Shown: positions 50,957-60,250 of the stretch, piece after piece
Numbering within the stretch: the stretch's first letter is position 1
Layout of the letters: the number at the start of each line of letters is the position of its first letter
Assembly (NCBI RefSeq): GCF_027923225.1
Contig: NZ_BSDI01000015.1
Coordinates: 1 to 64,000, forward strand
Reading direction: 5' to 3'
DNA: 64,000 bases
DNA from: Phytohabitans aurantiacus
GTDB lineage: Bacteria > Actinomycetota > Actinomycetes > Mycobacteriales > Micromonosporaceae
Notes under the pieces: generated by a model
What the model saw: the letters and a program-made list of their open reading frames with translations, nothing else
What the model was told of the DNA's origin: nothing
The model's database searches: none
Program-made: the position numbers and the translations under genes

Positions 50957-51314
50957 TCAGCACCCTCTCCAGCAATTCAGTGCCCACCGCGTCATTGGAG
51001 TCTTCGAGGGACGCGGGCTCGTACACCGCGAGAAGGCCGTCGGCGGCCATGTCGGCGATGAGTACCCGAGCCACCCCGAGCGGCAGCTGCATGCGCGCCG
51101 CGATCTCCGCGAGCGATTGCAGCCGACCGTCACACAGCGCGGCGATGTATTGATGCTCCCTGCCCTGGCCGCCCTTGGTGGCACCCGCGGACCGGCCTCG
51201 CACCGTGGTCTCGACGAGCGCTTCCAGCGCGATATCCAGCTTGGGGCGGGTCCGTCCGCGGGTAACGGCGTACGGCCTGACCAGCGCGCCGGTTGGTTCG
51301 TCACGTTCGGCCAT
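50937..51314 (-). CDS. cvnC: Conservon DUF742 protein (CvnC)
   Basis: The 125-residue protein shows LVRPYAVTRGRTRPK and the winged-helix-like QSLAEIAARMQLPLGVARVL of the DUF742 family. CvnC proteins are expected to interact with the roadblock and GTPase partners. The ATG at 51314 is preferred to the TTG just before it; GGGGGTGA lies upstream. The 72-nt gap from cvnB holds a hairpin AGCCGG-TCGC-CCGGCT (51358-51373). Confidence 0.92.
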   Translation of the reverse strand: MAERDEPTGALVRPYAVTRGRTRPKLDIALEALVETTVRGRSAGATKGGQGREHQYIAALCDGRLQSLAEIAARMQLPLGVARVLIADMAADGLLAVYEPASLEDSNDAVGTELLERVLSGLRRL

Positions 51315-51386
51315 CAACGCCGTTCACCCCCTTTCAACAGACCCGTTTGTTATGACAGCCGGTCGCCCGGCTCACGTATGCCTTGA

Positions 51387-51791
51387 TCAACCCAGCATGC
51401 CCGCGGCGGTGCGCGGTGCCGGGGTGAGCGCGTCGCCGACCCGGTCGACGAGTAGTGCCATCTCGTATCCGACCTGACCGACGTCGGAGTTGCGGGCGGC
51501 CAGCACGGCGAAGGACGAGCCGTCGGAGATCGACATCAGGAACAGGAAGCCGTTGTCCATCTCGACCACCGTCTGGAGCACGGCGCCACCCTCGAAGCAC
51601 CGCGCGGCGCCCTGGGTGAGGCTCACCAGGCCGGACGCGATGGCGGCGAGCTGGTCGGCTCTGTCACGCGGCAGGTCGCGCGACGCCGCCAGCAGCAGGC
51701 CATCCGCCGAGACCGCGACCGCGTGAGCGACCCCGGGCACACGATCGGCGAAGTTGGCGAGCAGCCAGCCGAGATCCTGCGTTGTTGTCAT
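51387..51791 (-). CDS. cvnB: Conservon roadblock/LC7 protein (CvnB)
   Basis: The 134-residue protein has the roadblock fold: LLANFADRVPGVAHAVAVSA, DQLAAIASGLVSLTQGAAR and the strand-rich VVEMDNGFLFLMSISDGSSF. In bacteria such proteins act as GTPase-activating or scaffold partners of Mgl-type GTPases. Start ATG 51791 or GTG 51794; both overlap the kinase stop (GTGATG). GGAG is 8 or 5 nt upstream respectively. Confidence 0.93.
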   Translation of the reverse strand: MTTTQDLGWLLANFADRVPGVAHAVAVSADGLLLAASRDLPRDRADQLAAIASGLVSLTQGAARCFEGGAVLQTVVEMDNGFLFLMSISDGSSFAVLAARNSDVGQVGYEMALLVDRVGDALTPAPRTAAGMLG

Positions 51792-54700
51792 CACTCATGC
51801 TCCTTCTGGCCGTTCCCGGCCGCGGGGCCTGCGCCGGCAGCTGGAGGCTCCTTGGATGTGGCCTCCGGGCTGGCCGGTTGCTCGTCCTTGGGGTGCGTGC
51901 GTCCGCGTTGCACTCCTCGGTGGTACGCGGAAAGCAGACCGCGCACCGCCTCTGGCGTACGACGCTGCACCGAAGTGGCGCCCTTGTCCACCCCTCCGGG
52001 CACAAGTTGTGCCATCGGCACACGCTTGGGCAGGCCGGCCTGGGTGGTCTCGCTGGATGAAGAGCCGGCGGCCTTGGTGGCCGCCCGCCAGCCGTCGTCG
52101 GCAGCGGTCTGCCAACCGCTGGTCGGGGCCTCCGGGCGCACAACGCCGTTGCCGGTGGCCGGCGGGCCGCTGCGCGCTGCTACCGGCGCGGCGACCATGC
52201 CGGCGTCGACGGTGACAAAGTCGTCCTTGACCTCGGCCGGTTTCGGCGTGGTCGCGGCGGGAGCCTCGGTGGGCTTGACCGGCGGCGGCGTCGGAGCGGG
52301 CTTGGCCGGCGAGGGCGTCGGCGCGGCGGTCGGCTTCTCGGAGGTCGAGCGGCGCGTGCGGAACCACGCCGACTCCAACTCGCGGAAGATCGGCAGTTCC
52401 ATCGTCTCGTCGGCGAACCGCTGCTTGGCCCCGGCGGCCGCGGCTGCCGCCGACGCGGCTGCGGCCGCGTTGGCACCGGCTGCGGTCAGGGGCGGCTGGC
52501 TCGCGCCCTCCGAGGGCTGCGGCCTGCTGAGCTTCGGCAGCTCCGCGGTCATGTCGAGCGCCGCGGCGAGCTTTTCGGGTACCGGCGGAGTAGTCGCCTC
52601 GCGATCAGGCGTGTTGACCGGTGGCCACGCAGGCGGCGGGACGCTGGCGGGCGGCTGCTGGTGCGGCACGTGCGACGGCGGAGCCGAGGCGGGCATGCCC
52701 GACACCGGGATGCCGGACACGGGCGGCACCACGTTGGGTGCGCCGGAGACCGGGCGGGCCGGCGGCGCCGAGACCGGCGGCGGCATCTGGCGCGGGATGT
52801 TGCCCGCCGGACCGCTGACCTCGCCGTCGACGGTCCAGTGGTCGCCACCGCGGCGCTGCGGCAACGGGTCGCTGTGCTGCCCGTTGGTCGGCGTGCGAGG
52901 GCTGAACATGTCGCCGTGGGGACCGCTGGTGCCGTTGGTGCCGTTGGCCGAACCGTTGACGGCCGACGAGGCGCCGGTGAGGTCGGACCAGGCGGGCATG
53001 GAGCGCGGGGTGGCCATCGGGCCGGGCGGGTTGCCGCCACCGTTGAGCGGTGCCGGCTCGAACGCGCGGCCGGGGCCGGGCTGCTGCGGGACCATCGGTG
53101 CCGGCGGGCCACTCTCCAGCGCCAGGGGCGCGCTGAACAGCGGGCGCGGCGGTGCCGGCGGCTCCTGCGCCATGGGCTGGTTGACGGGCGGCGGCAGCGG
53201 TGCCCCGGGCTGGAGGCGGCCGGAGAGCGCGCGCGGCACCAGTACCGAGGTGGGCAGGGTGACGTCGGCGACGGTGCCGCGTTCGGCGGCGGGCCGCAGC
53301 TCGACCTTGACGCCGTGGCGTGCCGCCAGCCGGGCGACCACGACGAGGCCCATCATCCGGGAGACGGCCACGTCGACCATCGGCGGCGTGGCGAGCCGCT
53401 CGTTGAGGTCGTGGAGCTGGTCGGGCGACATGCCGATGCCGCGGTCCTCGACGTACAGGACGGCACGGTCGCCGACCCGGCGGGCCTCGACGACCACGTG
53501 CGAGTCGGGCGGCGAGAAGGCGGTCGCGTTGTCGAAGAGCTCGGCGACCAGGTGCACGAGGTCGTTGACCGCGTTCGCGGAGACCTCGATGTCACGGTCG
53601 ACGACCCCGAACTCGATGCGCGTGTAGTGCTCGACCTCGGACTGGGCGGCCCGGAGCACGTCGATGAGGGCCGCCGGCTCGCGCTGCACGCGGGTCGAGT
53701 CGGCGCCGGCGAGCACCAGCAGGTTTTCGTCGTTGCGGCGCATCCGGGTGGCGAGGTGGTCGAGCTGGAAGAGCTCGGCCAGCCGATCCGGGTCTTCCTC
53801 GCCGCGCTCCAGCCGGTCGAGGTGGCCGATGAGCCGGTCGACCAGGATCTGGGAACGGCGGGCCAGGTTGACGAACATGGTCGCGACGGAGGCGCGGAGG
53901 GCGGCCTGCTCGGCGGCGGTGCGAACCGCCTCCAGGTGGACCGCGTTGAACGCCTCGGTCACCTGCCCGAACTCGTCCTTGGTGCGTACCGGCAGCGGCT
54001 CGGCGATCTGGTTGGCGACCTGCACCGGAGAGAGCTGGCTGGAGATCTGCGGGTCACGCAGCCGGGCGACCGCCTGCGGCAGCCCGTACTGGGCGACCGA
54101 GAGCGCGCCGTGCCGCAGCTCGCGCAGCGATCGGGCCATCGACCGGGCGACCGCCCAGGCGAAGAGGATCGCCAGCAGGAGCACGCCCAGCAGCACGCCG
54201 GCCTCGACGAGGAGCTGCTCGTACTCGTCGTCACGCAGTGCGGTGGCCCGCTCGGCGACATCGCCATCGATCTGCGACTCGACGCTGCGGATCAGGTCGG
54301 CCTTGTTGACCATCGCGTCGTCCCACGTGTCCGTGTTGAACGGGACGTCGGTCATGGTCGCGGAGTCTTTGCTGGTCAGGAAGCCAGCGAAGCCGGCCGC
54401 CTTGCGCTCGTCGGGACCGGCCACCGTCTGGCTGAACAGCTCCTGGTACTCCCGGGTGGCGACTGTGTTGAAGGTCTGCTCGGCCTGCTTCTGGGCGGCC
54501 CGCGTCTCGATGAAGTTGTTTCGCAGGTTGGGCGTGAACTGGCCCTTGCTGAGCATGTCGTGCACCACGACGCGCTCCTGCGAGGAGGCTTCCTTGTCGC
54601 GGGCCAGCGCCGCCGCGGAGCGCATCTGGTCACCCAGCGTGCTGTCGCCGGCGAGCTGCGCCGCGGAGTCGCGAATGGACAGCAGCGAGGTGAGCAGCTC

Positions 54701-55216
54701 GGTGTAGTCCTTGGACGCGTCACTGAACGTGAGCCGCGCGTTGGTCACCTGGCTGCGGGTGGCGGGCAGCTCGGCGAGCCCGGTGTCGATGCGGTCGAGC
54801 AGCTCGCGGAAGTTCGCGGGGAGGTCGCCGGCGTTGAGGGCGTTGCGCTCCTGCTGGTACGGCCGCTTGGTCTCGTCGACGGGCGGGGTCAGCTTGTTGT
54901 ACGCCTCGAGGTACCGCTTTTCCGTCCCGTCGTCACGGGCGCCCAGCAGCATCACCGCGGCGGCTCGCTCGTTTTGCAGGTTGTGCACCAGAGCGCCGGA
55001 GGCCTCGGTGAGCTGCGCGAGCGTGCGTGCCCGGTCGGCGTCGTTGGCCGTGCCGAGGTGCTCGATCAGACCGTTGGTGCCGACCCCGATGGTCGCCAGC
55101 GTCGGGACGATCATGATGAGGCCGAGCTTCGACCAGATCGGAAGATCGCGGAGCCGACCCAGTGGCCGGCGGAGACGCGACATGACAGAGTCCGCCGTCT
55201 TCGGCCGCTTGCTCAC
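51791..55216 (-). CDS. cvnA: Conservon sensor histidine kinase (CvnA, nitrate-sensor type)
   Basis: The 1141-residue kinase has a first membrane helix (PIWSKLGLIMIVPTLATIGV, ~28-50), a large helical extracytoplasmic nitrate-sensing-like domain, a second helix (~352-375) and HAMP. The ATPase domain shows ELFDNATAFSPPDSHVV and VEDRGIGMSP. About 450 C-terminal residues are Pro/Ala-rich and disordered. The last 75 carry DDGWRAATKAAG, then AGLPKRVPMAQLVPGG, then AYHRGVQRGR, also found in the IS110-like protein. The GTG at 55216 has GGGAGG 7-10 nt upstream; an earlier GTG at 55261 does not. Confidence 0.92.
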   Translation of the reverse strand: MSKRPKTADSVMSRLRRPLGRLRDLPIWSKLGLIMIVPTLATIGVGTNGLIEHLGTANDADRARTLAQLTEASGALVHNLQNERAAAVMLLGARDDGTEKRYLEAYNKLTPPVDETKRPYQQERNALNAGDLPANFRELLDRIDTGLAELPATRSQVTNARLTFSDASKDYTELLTSLLSIRDSAAQLAGDSTLGDQMRSAAALARDKEASSQERVVVHDMLSKGQFTPNLRNNFIETRAAQKQAEQTFNTVATREYQELFSQTVAGPDERKAAGFAGFLTSKDSATMTDVPFNTDTWDDAMVNKADLIRSVESQIDGDVAERATALRDDEYEQLLVEAGVLLGVLLLAILFAWAVARSMARSLRELRHGALSVAQYGLPQAVARLRDPQISSQLSPVQVANQIAEPLPVRTKDEFGQVTEAFNAVHLEAVRTAAEQAALRASVATMFVNLARRSQILVDRLIGHLDRLERGEEDPDRLAELFQLDHLATRMRRNDENLLVLAGADSTRVQREPAALIDVLRAAQSEVEHYTRIEFGVVDRDIEVSANAVNDLVHLVAELFDNATAFSPPDSHVVVEARRVGDRAVLYVEDRGIGMSPDQLHDLNERLATPPMVDVAVSRMMGLVVVARLAARHGVKVELRPAAERGTVADVTLPTSVLVPRALSGRLQPGAPLPPPVNQPMAQEPPAPPRPLFSAPLALESGPPAPMVPQQPGPGRAFEPAPLNGGGNPPGPMATPRSMPAWSDLTGASSAVNGSANGTNGTSGPHGDMFSPRTPTNGQHSDPLPQRRGGDHWTVDGEVSGPAGNIPRQMPPPVSAPPARPVSGAPNVVPPVSGIPVSGMPASAPPSHVPHQQPPASVPPPAWPPVNTPDREATTPPVPEKLAAALDMTAELPKLSRPQPSEGASQPPLTAAGANAAAAASAAAAAAGAKQRFADETMELPIFRELESAWFRTRRSTSEKPTAAPTPSPAKPAPTPPPVKPTEAPAATTPKPAEVKDDFVTVDAGMVAAPVAARSGPPATGNGVVRPEAPTSGWQTAADDGWRAATKAAGSSSSETTQAGLPKRVPMAQLVPGGVDKGATSVQRRTPEAVRGLLSAYHRGVQRGRTHPKDEQPASPEATSKEPPAAGAGPAAGNGQKEHE

Positions 55217-55662
55217 GTCACCGCCCTCCCGTACCGGCGCCCGATCCTTCTTGCTGGGCACCGCTCATCGACCGACCCGGTCGGGTCGAACCTCCGAGAT
55301 TCCATCACGACGCGTGTCAAAGAGAAAGGCCAGGTTGCCCCTGAACGCCCCGATCTTGGGACAGCAAGGGCAATTGATAGCAAGGCGTTTGCGGTCGATA
55401 ACACTTAGTCACCACAGTGGCTGTCCGAATTGTCTCACCGACGGCTTTTTAGGCCAGGACAAGCCGACCTATGTCGGGCGTACCGGACCGCCTGTTGTGC
55501 GCTCAATGATTATTTCCCAAGGTCCAACCCTGCCGACCATTGCCCGACCGTACACCCGAGGCAAGACCAAAACGCCGGTTTACGCAGTCCGCGCATACCA
55601 CTGAGTAACCAGTCGTCCCCTTGACAGTCACCGAATCGGCATTGTCGACATCCGAAGGTCGG
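55217..55662. other. Intergenic region upstream of the conservon
   Basis: About 445 bp with no convincing gene; it is the least GC-rich part of this region. On the minus strand TTGACA (55315-55320) is a possible -35 for the conservon, but no good -10 lies 16-18 bp downstream. A small dyad GACCC-GGTC-GGGTC is near 55275. It probably contains the conservon promoter and the 3' end of the adenosine deaminase transcript, which runs into it. Confidence 0.5.
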
Positions 55663-56736
55663 TCAAATCAGCTTCGCGTACGCCGGCTTGATCACTTCAT
55701 TGATGATCGCCAGCCGTTCGTCGAACGGGATGAACGCGCTCTTCATCGCGTTGATCGTGAACCACTGAAGCTCTGCCCAGCCGTATCCGAACGCCTCCAC
55801 CAGCAGGGCCATCTCCCGCGACATGGAGGTGCCACTCATGAGCCGGTTGTCCGTGTTCACCGTCACCCGGAAGCGAAGGTCGCGCAGTAGCCCGATCGGG
55901 TGCTCGGCGATGGAGGTCGCGGCGCCGGTCTGCACATTGGACGAGGGGCACAGCTCCAGCGGTATCCGCTTATCCCTGACATATGCCGCAAGCCGCCCGA
56001 GTACCGGCGACGACCCTGGTGTGACGTCGTCCACGATCCGTACCCCGTGGCCCAGCCGATCGGCCCCGCACCACTGGATGGCCTGCCAGATCGAGGGCAA
56101 CCCAAAGGCTTCCCCCGCATGGATGGTGAAGTGGAAGTTCTCCCGCTGGAGGTACTCGAAGGCGTCGAGGTGACGGGTGGGTGGGAAGCCCGCCTCGGCG
56201 CCCGCGATGTCGAAGCCGACGACGCCGGCGTCCCGGTACCGCACGGCCAGCTCCGCGATCTCCTGTGAGCGGGCCGCGTGCCGCATCGCGGTGAGCAGCG
56301 TCCCGATCCGGATCTGGCGGCCCGCCTCGGCGGCCTGCGCGGCGCCGTCCGCGAACCCCGCCAGTACCGCCTCGACGACCTGGTCGAGGGTCAGCCCGCG
56401 AGAGAGGTGCTGCTCGGGTGCGAAGCGGACCTCGGCGTACACGACGCCGTCGGCGGCCAGGTCGAGCGCGCACTCGGCGGCGACCCGGTGCAGCGCGGGC
56501 GCGGTCTGCATGACCGCCACGGTGTGCGCGAACGTCTCCAGGTATCGCTCCAGCGACCCGGAATCGGCCGCCGCCACGAACCATCTGCCCAGCTCATCGG
56601 GGTCGGTGTGTGGCAACTGATGACCCACCGCACCGGCCAGGTCGACGATCGTCGCCGGTCGCAGGCCACCGTCGAGGTGGTCGTGAAGCAGTGCCTTCGG
56701 GGCCTTGACGATGTCATCGAGTGCGATTGCGACCAT
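55663..56736 (-). CDS. add: Adenosine deaminase
   Basis: The 357-residue enzyme converts adenosine to inosine. Metal ligands and catalytic residues are in ALLHDHLDGGLRP, FHFTIHAGEAFGLPS and RLGHGVRIVDD, with Asp-Asp-like TVNTDNRLMSGTS at the end (an Asn follows the first Asp). The length is normal. The ATG at 56736 is only 9 bp from the divergent methyltransferase ATG. A CATACT box lies 6 nt before it, inside the methyltransferase start. Part of the purine side of nucleoside salvage. Confidence 0.94.
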   Translation of the reverse strand: MVAIALDDIVKAPKALLHDHLDGGLRPATIVDLAGAVGHQLPHTDPDELGRWFVAAADSGSLERYLETFAHTVAVMQTAPALHRVAAECALDLAADGVVYAEVRFAPEQHLSRGLTLDQVVEAVLAGFADGAAQAAEAGRQIRIGTLLTAMRHAARSQEIAELAVRYRDAGVVGFDIAGAEAGFPPTRHLDAFEYLQRENFHFTIHAGEAFGLPSIWQAIQWCGADRLGHGVRIVDDVTPGSSPVLGRLAAYVRDKRIPLELCPSSNVQTGAATSIAEHPIGLLRDLRFRVTVNTDNRLMSGTSMSREMALLVEAFGYGWAELQWFTINAMKSAFIPFDERLAIINEVIKPAYAKLI

Positions 56737-56745
56737 GAAAGCAGT

Positions 56746-57579
56746 ATGGATGCTCTTGGTTTGCTCCGGTGCCCACTGTGCCGCGAGTCGATGACGGTCT
56801 CCGCCGGCGCGCTGCGCTGCACCCGAGGGCACAGCTTCGACCGCGCCCGCCAGGGCTACGTCAACCTGGCCGCGGGCCGGGCGCCGCACTCGGGCGACAC
56901 GGCCGAGATGGTGGCGGCCCGGGCGGAGTTCCTGGCCGCCGGGCACTACGACTTCATCACGACCGCGCTGTGCGAGGCCGCGCGAAAGGCGTACCCGGGC
57001 GGCCTGGTCGTGGATGCCGGCGCCGGCACCGGCCATCACCTGGCCGCCGTGCTCGATGCTCTGCCGACCGCCCACGGCCTGGCGCTCGACGCCTCGAAGC
57101 CGGCACTGCGACGGGCCGCCCGGGCCCACCCGCGGGCGGGCGCGGCCGTGTGCGACACGTGGGGGCGGCTGCCCCTCGCCGACAGCGCGGCCGGCCTGGT
57201 GCTCGACGTGTTCGCGCCCCGCAACGGCCCGGAGTTCCGCCGCGTACTGCGGCCCGGCGGCGCGCTGCTCGTGGTCACGCCCGAGGCCGACCACCTCGCC
57301 GAACTGGTGTCCCGGCTGGGTTTGCTGCGGGTCGACCCCGACAAGGCCGAGCGGGTGGCGGCCAGCCTGGACGGATTCGCGCTGGCGAACGAGACCGCGC
57401 TGCGCCGCACTCTCACGCTCAGCGGCGCCGAGGCGCGCACCCTGGTGGCGATGGGGCCGAGCGCCTGGCACACCGCGCGGGTGACGGTGCCCGACCGGAT
57501 CACCGTCACGGCGTCGGTCAGGCTGGCCGTCTATGTGGACAGGTCGATCTCTTCCCAGCCCGCCGGCGGGTCGTGGTAG
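56746..57579 (+). CDS. RlmA-type 23S rRNA guanine-N1 methyltransferase-like protein
   Basis: The 277-residue protein has an N-terminal zinc finger LRCPLCRES with CTRGHSFDRARQGYVNL, then a class I SAM domain with VVDAGAGTGHHLAAVLD and LVLDVFAPRNGPEFRRVLRP. This matches RlmA(I)/RlmA(II)/TlrB enzymes that methylate G745 or G748 in 23S rRNA; the latter gives tylosin resistance. Which base is modified cannot be decided. It overlaps the convergent DUF4272 gene by 49 bp. Confidence 0.9.
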   Translation: MDALGLLRCPLCRESMTVSAGALRCTRGHSFDRARQGYVNLAAGRAPHSGDTAEMVAARAEFLAAGHYDFITTALCEAARKAYPGGLVVDAGAGTGHHLAAVLDALPTAHGLALDASKPALRRAARAHPRAGAAVCDTWGRLPLADSAAGLVLDVFAPRNGPEFRRVLRPGGALLVVTPEADHLAELVSRLGLLRVDPDKAERVAASLDGFALANETALRRTLTLSGAEARTLVAMGPSAWHTARVTVPDRITVTASVRLAVYVDRSISSQPAGGSW

Positions 57580-58208
57580 GGCCCGCGCAGGATCACCGCC
57601 CACTCCAGCGCCCAGCGCCGCTGCCCGATGGCGTTCGCGTCGATCATGCGTGGCGGGGCGCCCAGCCGCTCCGCCTCCAGGAATGCCCAGTCCAGGCAGT
57701 AGTAAAGGTCGAGCGCGGCGGCGCACTCGGCGACCGCCCGGGGCGCGGCGAGGGTGCGGGAACGCCACTGCGCGAACGTCTCGGCGGCCGGCAGGTGCGG
57801 CAGCGTCTCCGCGAGCCGCTCGTCCGGCGGCACCTCCGGATCGAGGTGCTTGGTGAGCCCGAGCACCCAGGCGAGCGCGTACACCGCCTCGTGGTGCAGG
57901 ACGAACGACCGGTGGTCGCCCTTCCCACCGACCACGAACTGCCACTCGGGCGGCGTGACCTGCTCGACGAGGTGGGAGCCCAGCAACCAGCTCATCGCCG
58001 CGTCGGGCGGCATCCCGAAGCATCGGGCGAGCACGAGGTGCAGGATGGCCGCGCGCGCCTCGATCTCGGCGGTCGGGCGCAACTCCACCTGGTCGCCGGG
58101 CTCCCAGACGAGCGGGAACTGCGGGGGTGGCAGGGGCAGGCGCAGCTGGCGCAGCACTTCGACGCTGGCGGCGCGGACGGATCTAGGGTCAGGGGCGGTT
58201 ACCACCAC
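57531..58208 (-). CDS. DUF4272 domain protein
   Basis: The 225-residue protein has the DUF4272 pattern EIEARAAILHLVLARCFGMP, HHEAVYALAWVLGLTKHLDP and the late segment LDLYYCLDWAFLEAERLG. No catalytic motif is recognised. GTG at 58208 (or 58205) with GGGA about 10 nt upstream. It lies 60 bp downstream of the thymidine phosphorylase gene on the same strand, so it may be the last gene of the nucleoside operon. Confidence 0.83.
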   Translation of the reverse strand: MVVTAPDPRSVRAASVEVLRQLRLPLPPPQFPLVWEPGDQVELRPTAEIEARAAILHLVLARCFGMPPDAAMSWLLGSHLVEQVTPPEWQFVVGGKGDHRSFVLHHEAVYALAWVLGLTKHLDPEVPPDERLAETLPHLPAAETFAQWRSRTLAAPRAVAECAAALDLYYCLDWAFLEAERLGAPPRMIDANAIGQRRWALEWAVILRGPYHDPPAGWEEIDLST

Positions 58209-58268
58209 GGTGTCAGTTCCCTGCTGGTCGCGACGTACTTTCCCCCTGGGCCGGAAGGATAGCGCCGC

Positions 58269-59540
58269 TCAGGCGACGCGGTCGAGCACCAGGGGGCGGT
58301 TGGCTGGCGCGGCGTCGCCGATCACGACCGCGCCGCCGGCCGCGTCGCGCGCCGCCGCGATCCGGCTGGCTTCGTCGGTACGCAGCTCGTAGAGCGCTTC
58401 TCCGGCCTGTACGGGGTCACCCGGCTTCTTGTGCAGCATCACGCCCGCGGCCGCGCTGACCGGGTCTTCCTTGCGTGCCCGGCCGGCGCCCAGCCGCCAG
58501 GCGGCCACCCCGATGGCGTACGCGTCGACCGCCGTCACGAAGCCGTCGCGCTCGGCACGGACGGTCTCGGTCTCCCGGGCGACCGGCAGCGGCGCGTCCG
58601 GGTCGCCGCCCTGTGCCCGGATCATCGCCCGCCAGCTGTCCATGGCGCGCCCGTCGGCGAGCGCCTTCGCGGGGTCGGCGTCCAATCCCGCGGCGGCGAG
58701 CATCTCGCGGGCCAGCGTCAGCGTCAGCTCGACGATGTCCGGCGGCCCGCCACCGGCCAGTACCTCGACCGACTCGGCGACCTCGACCGCGTTGCCGACG
58801 GCGAGGCCGAGCGGGGTGGACATCTCGGTGAGCAGGGCGACCGTGCGCACGCCGTGCGCCCCGCCGAGCTCCACCATCGTGCGGGCGAGCTCGCGGGCGT
58901 CCTGCGCCGACTTCATGAACGCGCCCGAGCCCACCTTGACGTCGAGCACCAGCGCGCCGGTGCCCTCGGCGATCTTCTTGCTCATGATCGAACTGGCGAT
59001 CAACGGGATCGCCTCGACGGTGCCGGTGACGTCGCGCAGGGCGTACAGCTTGCGGTCCGCCGGGGCGAGGCCCTCACCGGCGGCGCAGATGACCGCGCCC
59101 ACGTCCTGGAGCTGTGCGATGAACTCGTCGTTGCTCAGGGCGGCGCGCCAGCCGGGGATGGCCTCCAGCTTGTCGAGGGTGCCGCCGGTGTGCCCGAGGC
59201 CGCGCCCGGACAGCTGGGGAACCGCCGCGCCGCACGCCGCCACGAGCGGGGTGAGCGGCAGCGTGATCTTGTCGCCGACGCCGCCCGTGGAGTGCTTGTC
59301 GGCGGTCGGGCGGGACACGCCGGACAGGTCGAGCCGCTCGCCGCTGGCGATCATCGCGGCCGTCCACCGCGCGATCTCGCCGGGCGTCATGCCGCGTAGC
59401 AGGATCGCCATCGCGAGCGCGGACATCTGCTCGTCGGCGACCGCCCCACGGGTGTACGCGTCGACCACCCAGTCGATGGCCGCGTCGGACAGTACGCCGC
59501 CGTCCCGCTTGGTCCTGATCACGTCTACAGCGTTGAACAC
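58269..59540 (-). CDS. deoA: Thymidine phosphorylase
   Basis: The 423-residue enzyme splits thymidine or deoxyuridine with phosphate to base and deoxyribose 1-phosphate. It has DKHSTGGVGDKITLPLTPLV, the family glycine-rich signature SGRGLGHTGGTLDKLEAIPG, and SSIMSKKIAEGTGALVLDVK. Start is GTG at 59540, 7 nt after the cytidine deaminase stop. With cdd it supplies uracil for upp and deoxyribose phosphate towards deoC at 33-35 kb. Confidence 0.95.
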   Translation of the reverse strand: MFNAVDVIRTKRDGGVLSDAAIDWVVDAYTRGAVADEQMSALAMAILLRGMTPGEIARWTAAMIASGERLDLSGVSRPTADKHSTGGVGDKITLPLTPLVAACGAAVPQLSGRGLGHTGGTLDKLEAIPGWRAALSNDEFIAQLQDVGAVICAAGEGLAPADRKLYALRDVTGTVEAIPLIASSIMSKKIAEGTGALVLDVKVGSGAFMKSAQDARELARTMVELGGAHGVRTVALLTEMSTPLGLAVGNAVEVAESVEVLAGGGPPDIVELTLTLAREMLAAAGLDADPAKALADGRAMDSWRAMIRAQGGDPDAPLPVARETETVRAERDGFVTAVDAYAIGVAAWRLGAGRARKEDPVSAAAGVMLHKKPGDPVQAGEALYELRTDEASRIAAARDAAGGAVVIGDAAPANRPLVLDRVA

Positions 59541-59547
59541 GGCTGCG

Positions 59548-60237
59548 TCACCCCTCTCCCGGCGGCGGTCCCTCGCCGACCCAGCGCATCGTGCCGTCTT
59601 CGTTCACCTGCACCACGCGCGGCGTGCGCGCCCGGCCCCAGGCGATGGCGTCGTCGACGTCAGGCCAGGTGGGCGCCTCTTCCAGGATGCCCGTCTCGCC
59701 CCCGTCGGTGCCGGTGGACTGGTCCCAGTACCCGGTCCAGACCCGCTTGCCGTCGGCGAGATCCGGGTGCACGAACACCGTGCCGCGCCCGCGCCACCGC
59801 ATCAGCCGAGGCGGTACCGGCGACTTGCCGCCCTCGTCGCGGATGGCCGCCGCGATCAGGTCGTTGGGACCGAACGCGTGCGGCAGCAGCTCGTCGACCC
59901 GCAGCGGGCGTGGCACGGCCTCGACGAGGCAGTCCGGCCCGCCGTGCTCCAGCAGCAGCTGCCGGCAGCGCCCGCACGGCATGAGCGGCTGCCCGTCGCC
60001 GTCCACGCAGGACACCGCGATGAGCCGGCCGCCGCCGGTGGCGTGCAGCGAGGAGACCAGGCCGCACTCGGCGCACAGGGTCACGCCGTACGAGGCGTTC
60101 TCCACGTTGCAGCCGACCACGATCCGGCCGTCTTCGACGAGCCCGGCGACCCCGACCGGAAAGTTCGAGTACGGCGCGTACGCGGTGCGCATCGCCTCGA
60201 CGGCGGCCGCCCGCAACTCCCCCCAGTTGATCTCCAC
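59548..60237 (-). CDS. cdd: Cytidine deaminase with a C-terminal extension
   Basis: The first ~130 residues are a full cytidine deaminase: AYAPYSNFPVGVAGL, the zinc site NVENASYGVTLCAECGL with catalytic Glu flanking, and MPCGRCRQLLLE. Another ~95 residues follow that the usual tetrameric enzyme lacks (RGRGTVFVHPDLADGKRVW, GYWDQSTGTDGGETG and AIAWGRARTPRVVQVNEDGT). This looks like a separate small domain of unknown role. GTG at 60237 lies 7 nt after a TAAGGT box. It converts cytidine to uridine after uptake. Confidence 0.92.
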   Translation of the reverse strand: MEINWGELRAAAVEAMRTAYAPYSNFPVGVAGLVEDGRIVVGCNVENASYGVTLCAECGLVSSLHATGGGRLIAVSCVDGDGQPLMPCGRCRQLLLEHGGPDCLVEAVPRPLRVDELLPHAFGPNDLIAAAIRDEGGKSPVPPRLMRWRGRGTVFVHPDLADGKRVWTGYWDQSTGTDGGETGILEEAPTWPDVDDAIAWGRARTPRVVQVNEDGTMRWVGEGPPPGEG

Positions 60238-60244
60238 AACCCTG

Positions 60245-60250
60245 ACCTTA
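60245..60250 (-). promoter_or_regulatory. Internal leaderless-type -10 box for cdd, overlapping the permease stop
   Basis: On the minus strand TAAGGT is followed by 7 nt (CAGGGTT) and the GTG at 60237. Its TAA is the stop codon of the upstream permease gene. It would let cdd-deoA be expressed apart from the transporter. Confidence 0.5.

Noticed and set aside
49542..51386. 614-residue plus-strand open frame across the palindrome island
   Set aside because: It crosses several hairpins and then runs antisense through cvnD and cvnC, which have clear family motifs on the other strand.
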